21,614 bases of DNA from Trichosporon coremiiforme (lineage: Eukaryota > Basidiomycota > Tremellomycetes > Trichosporonales > Trichosporonaceae), in NCBI GenBank assembly GCA_039545355.1, contig BCJJ01000098.1:1-21614 (forward strand), given 5' to 3'. Positions 20,653-21,614 of the stretch are shown piece by piece. Both the position numbers and the translations under genes were made by a program. The stretch's first letter is position 1, and every line of letters starts with the position of its first letter. The notes under the pieces were generated by a model that worked only from the letters and a program-made list of their open reading frames with translations, was not told the origin of the DNA and did not search any database.

Positions 20653-21564
20653 ATTGAGCGCCACGGGCGTGAGCGCGTGCGCGGCCGTCGGCTCAGTCCC
20701 ACTCCGCACGGCGCGGCACGGCGTCGACTTGCCTCGCGCTTGACAGTCCCAGCCGGTCAAGCCGCACCCGGACACCGGTTTCGGCGCCATGGGCATCACA
20801 CCTGTGCCCAGCCGCTGTCCCGATCACCACCACTTCCTCTTCACCTTCCATTCTTACACCTTACCATCTTCTACAGCTTCATCTCAGGCCTCATTTTCAG
20901 ACCGGAGCGGCCATGCCCTCCCTTGTTGTACATATATGTGTACCAGTTCAGCATCTGCATATGACATCGCCTCTGCATTAAATAGTCAAGAGACGTCTGC
21001 CCAGTGCTCGAAGCATTTGATCCATACCAAGCCCAGTCCGGAAACCAAGTCCAAGCTCCGATCCCAATTGGCATATGTAGCCACGGCTCGATTCCGTGTT
21101 CCAAGCCCCCTCGCGTCCGCATCCAGTAGATAGACCTCGTGTTCCTGGCGAGGCTCAATACCCCGGCTCCGGTGACCAGGATGTCCAGCAGGCAAGGTGG
21201 GAAGCTGGGACATTAAGCACGCCAAGGGCCAGCCAGCGTCCGCAGCGCGCCAAGACGGAAAGTCATAAGCCACACTCTCCCACCCTGAAGTGAGCCGGCG
21301 CACAGACCCCCCAGCAAAGTCGAGAGACCAATCAGAAGACAAAAGTCGCGGCATCCTGTCCTGTCCAACCCCGTCCAGGCTCCGGGTTCGGTCCGGGTCT
21401 GGTCGGTTCCTCCTCCTTACCAGTTTGGGGGTTCGGTGCTCTGGATGCGCCATTGCGGCCTGGGCGGTGCCGAGGCGCCACCCCTTCTCCGTTCCTTCTT
21501 CCCAGACACCTTCCAAACGAGGTGCTGTGTTCTGCGCGCTTCAGTGTACGAGCCTCCCTGCCCG
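20653..21564. other. 3' flank of the CorA-like gene, no further gene seen
   Basis: A pyrimidine-rich patch (20821-20890) is followed by AT-rich sequence with ATTAAA (20977-20982), a plausible cleavage-signal region. The remainder up to the terminal repeat has only short frames on both strands. A minus-strand frame of 176 codons (20986-21516) shows no motif. Confidence 0.5.
20927..20934 (+). promoter_or_regulatory. Pumilio (Puf3-type) motif in the likely 3' UTR
   Basis: TGTACATA matches the Puf3-class consensus UGUANAUA and lies 275 bases after the stop codon. Directly over it is the 10-bp palindrome ACATATATGT (20930-20939). An eight-base match can arise by chance. Confidence 0.3.
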
Positions 21565-21614
21565 TTGCACTGTTGCACTGTTGCACTGTTGCACTGTTGC
21601 ACTGTTGCACTGTT
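21565..21614. repeat. 8-bp tandem repeat, cut by window edge
   Basis: TTGCACTG occurs in six exact tandem copies (21565-21612) plus two bases of a seventh, and continues beyond the right edge. The unit length of eight shifts the reading frame between copies. I see no gene using it. Confidence 0.95.

Noticed and set aside
1..21614. CRISPR arrays, insertion sequences, retrotransposon or viral genes
   Set aside because: No spaced repeats, transposase, integrase or reverse transcriptase motifs were visible. The only arrays are simple head-to-tail repeats without spacers.

Overview
The window looks like nuclear DNA of a basidiomycete fungus. The evidence is GC-rich coding sequence, spliceosomal introns of 37-55 nt with GTGAGT/GTAAGT donors and CTGAC/CTAAC branch sites, CT-rich tracts ahead of start codons, a 7-TM protein of a mainly basidiomycete family (DUF6534-like), and very long Ser/Pro/Thr-rich disordered regions. 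A Tremellomycete-like yeast or its relatives would fit, but I cannot fix the genus.

Left part (1-5.4 kb). The window opens inside a 12-bp tandem repeat beside a minus-strand tRNA-Pro(AGG) with a 47-nt intron. Next come two decayed coding stretches: a secreted Cys/Gly repeat protein (956-1581), broken by an in-frame TAG and a 1-nt frameshift, and an Asp/His/Gly-rich stretch (about 2131-2527) with several stops. A minus-strand four-exon gene (5310-3709) encodes a seven-helix membrane protein of DUF6534 type.

Middle (5.4-12 kb). More than 6 kb has no protein I can recognise on either strand. It holds two G-quadruplex motifs, a small hairpin, a minor 12-bp duplication, a GA-rich tract that may mark a minus-strand transcript start, and the CT-rich leader region of the next gene.

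Right part (12-21.6 kb). Two large plus-strand genes carry the functional content. The first (12075-16618, three exons, 1483 aa) has a degenerate SH3-like N-terminus, about 1100 residues of low-complexity linker and a C-terminal TBC (Rab-GAP fold) domain in which both catalytic finger positions are replaced. The second (17321-20652, two exons, 1094 aa) is a CorA-type divalent cation transporter of the ALR/MNR2 branch, with SVN where the family signature GMN should be. Its start codon overlaps the stop of a short upstream ORF. The window ends in an 8-bp tandem repeat.

The genes do not form a pathway. They look like independent fungal genes with a gene-poor, partly decayed stretch between them. 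The most unusual points are the two large proteins that keep their fold signatures but lack the defining catalytic or signature residues, and the multiply broken repeat gene whose two stops lie in an identical decamer.
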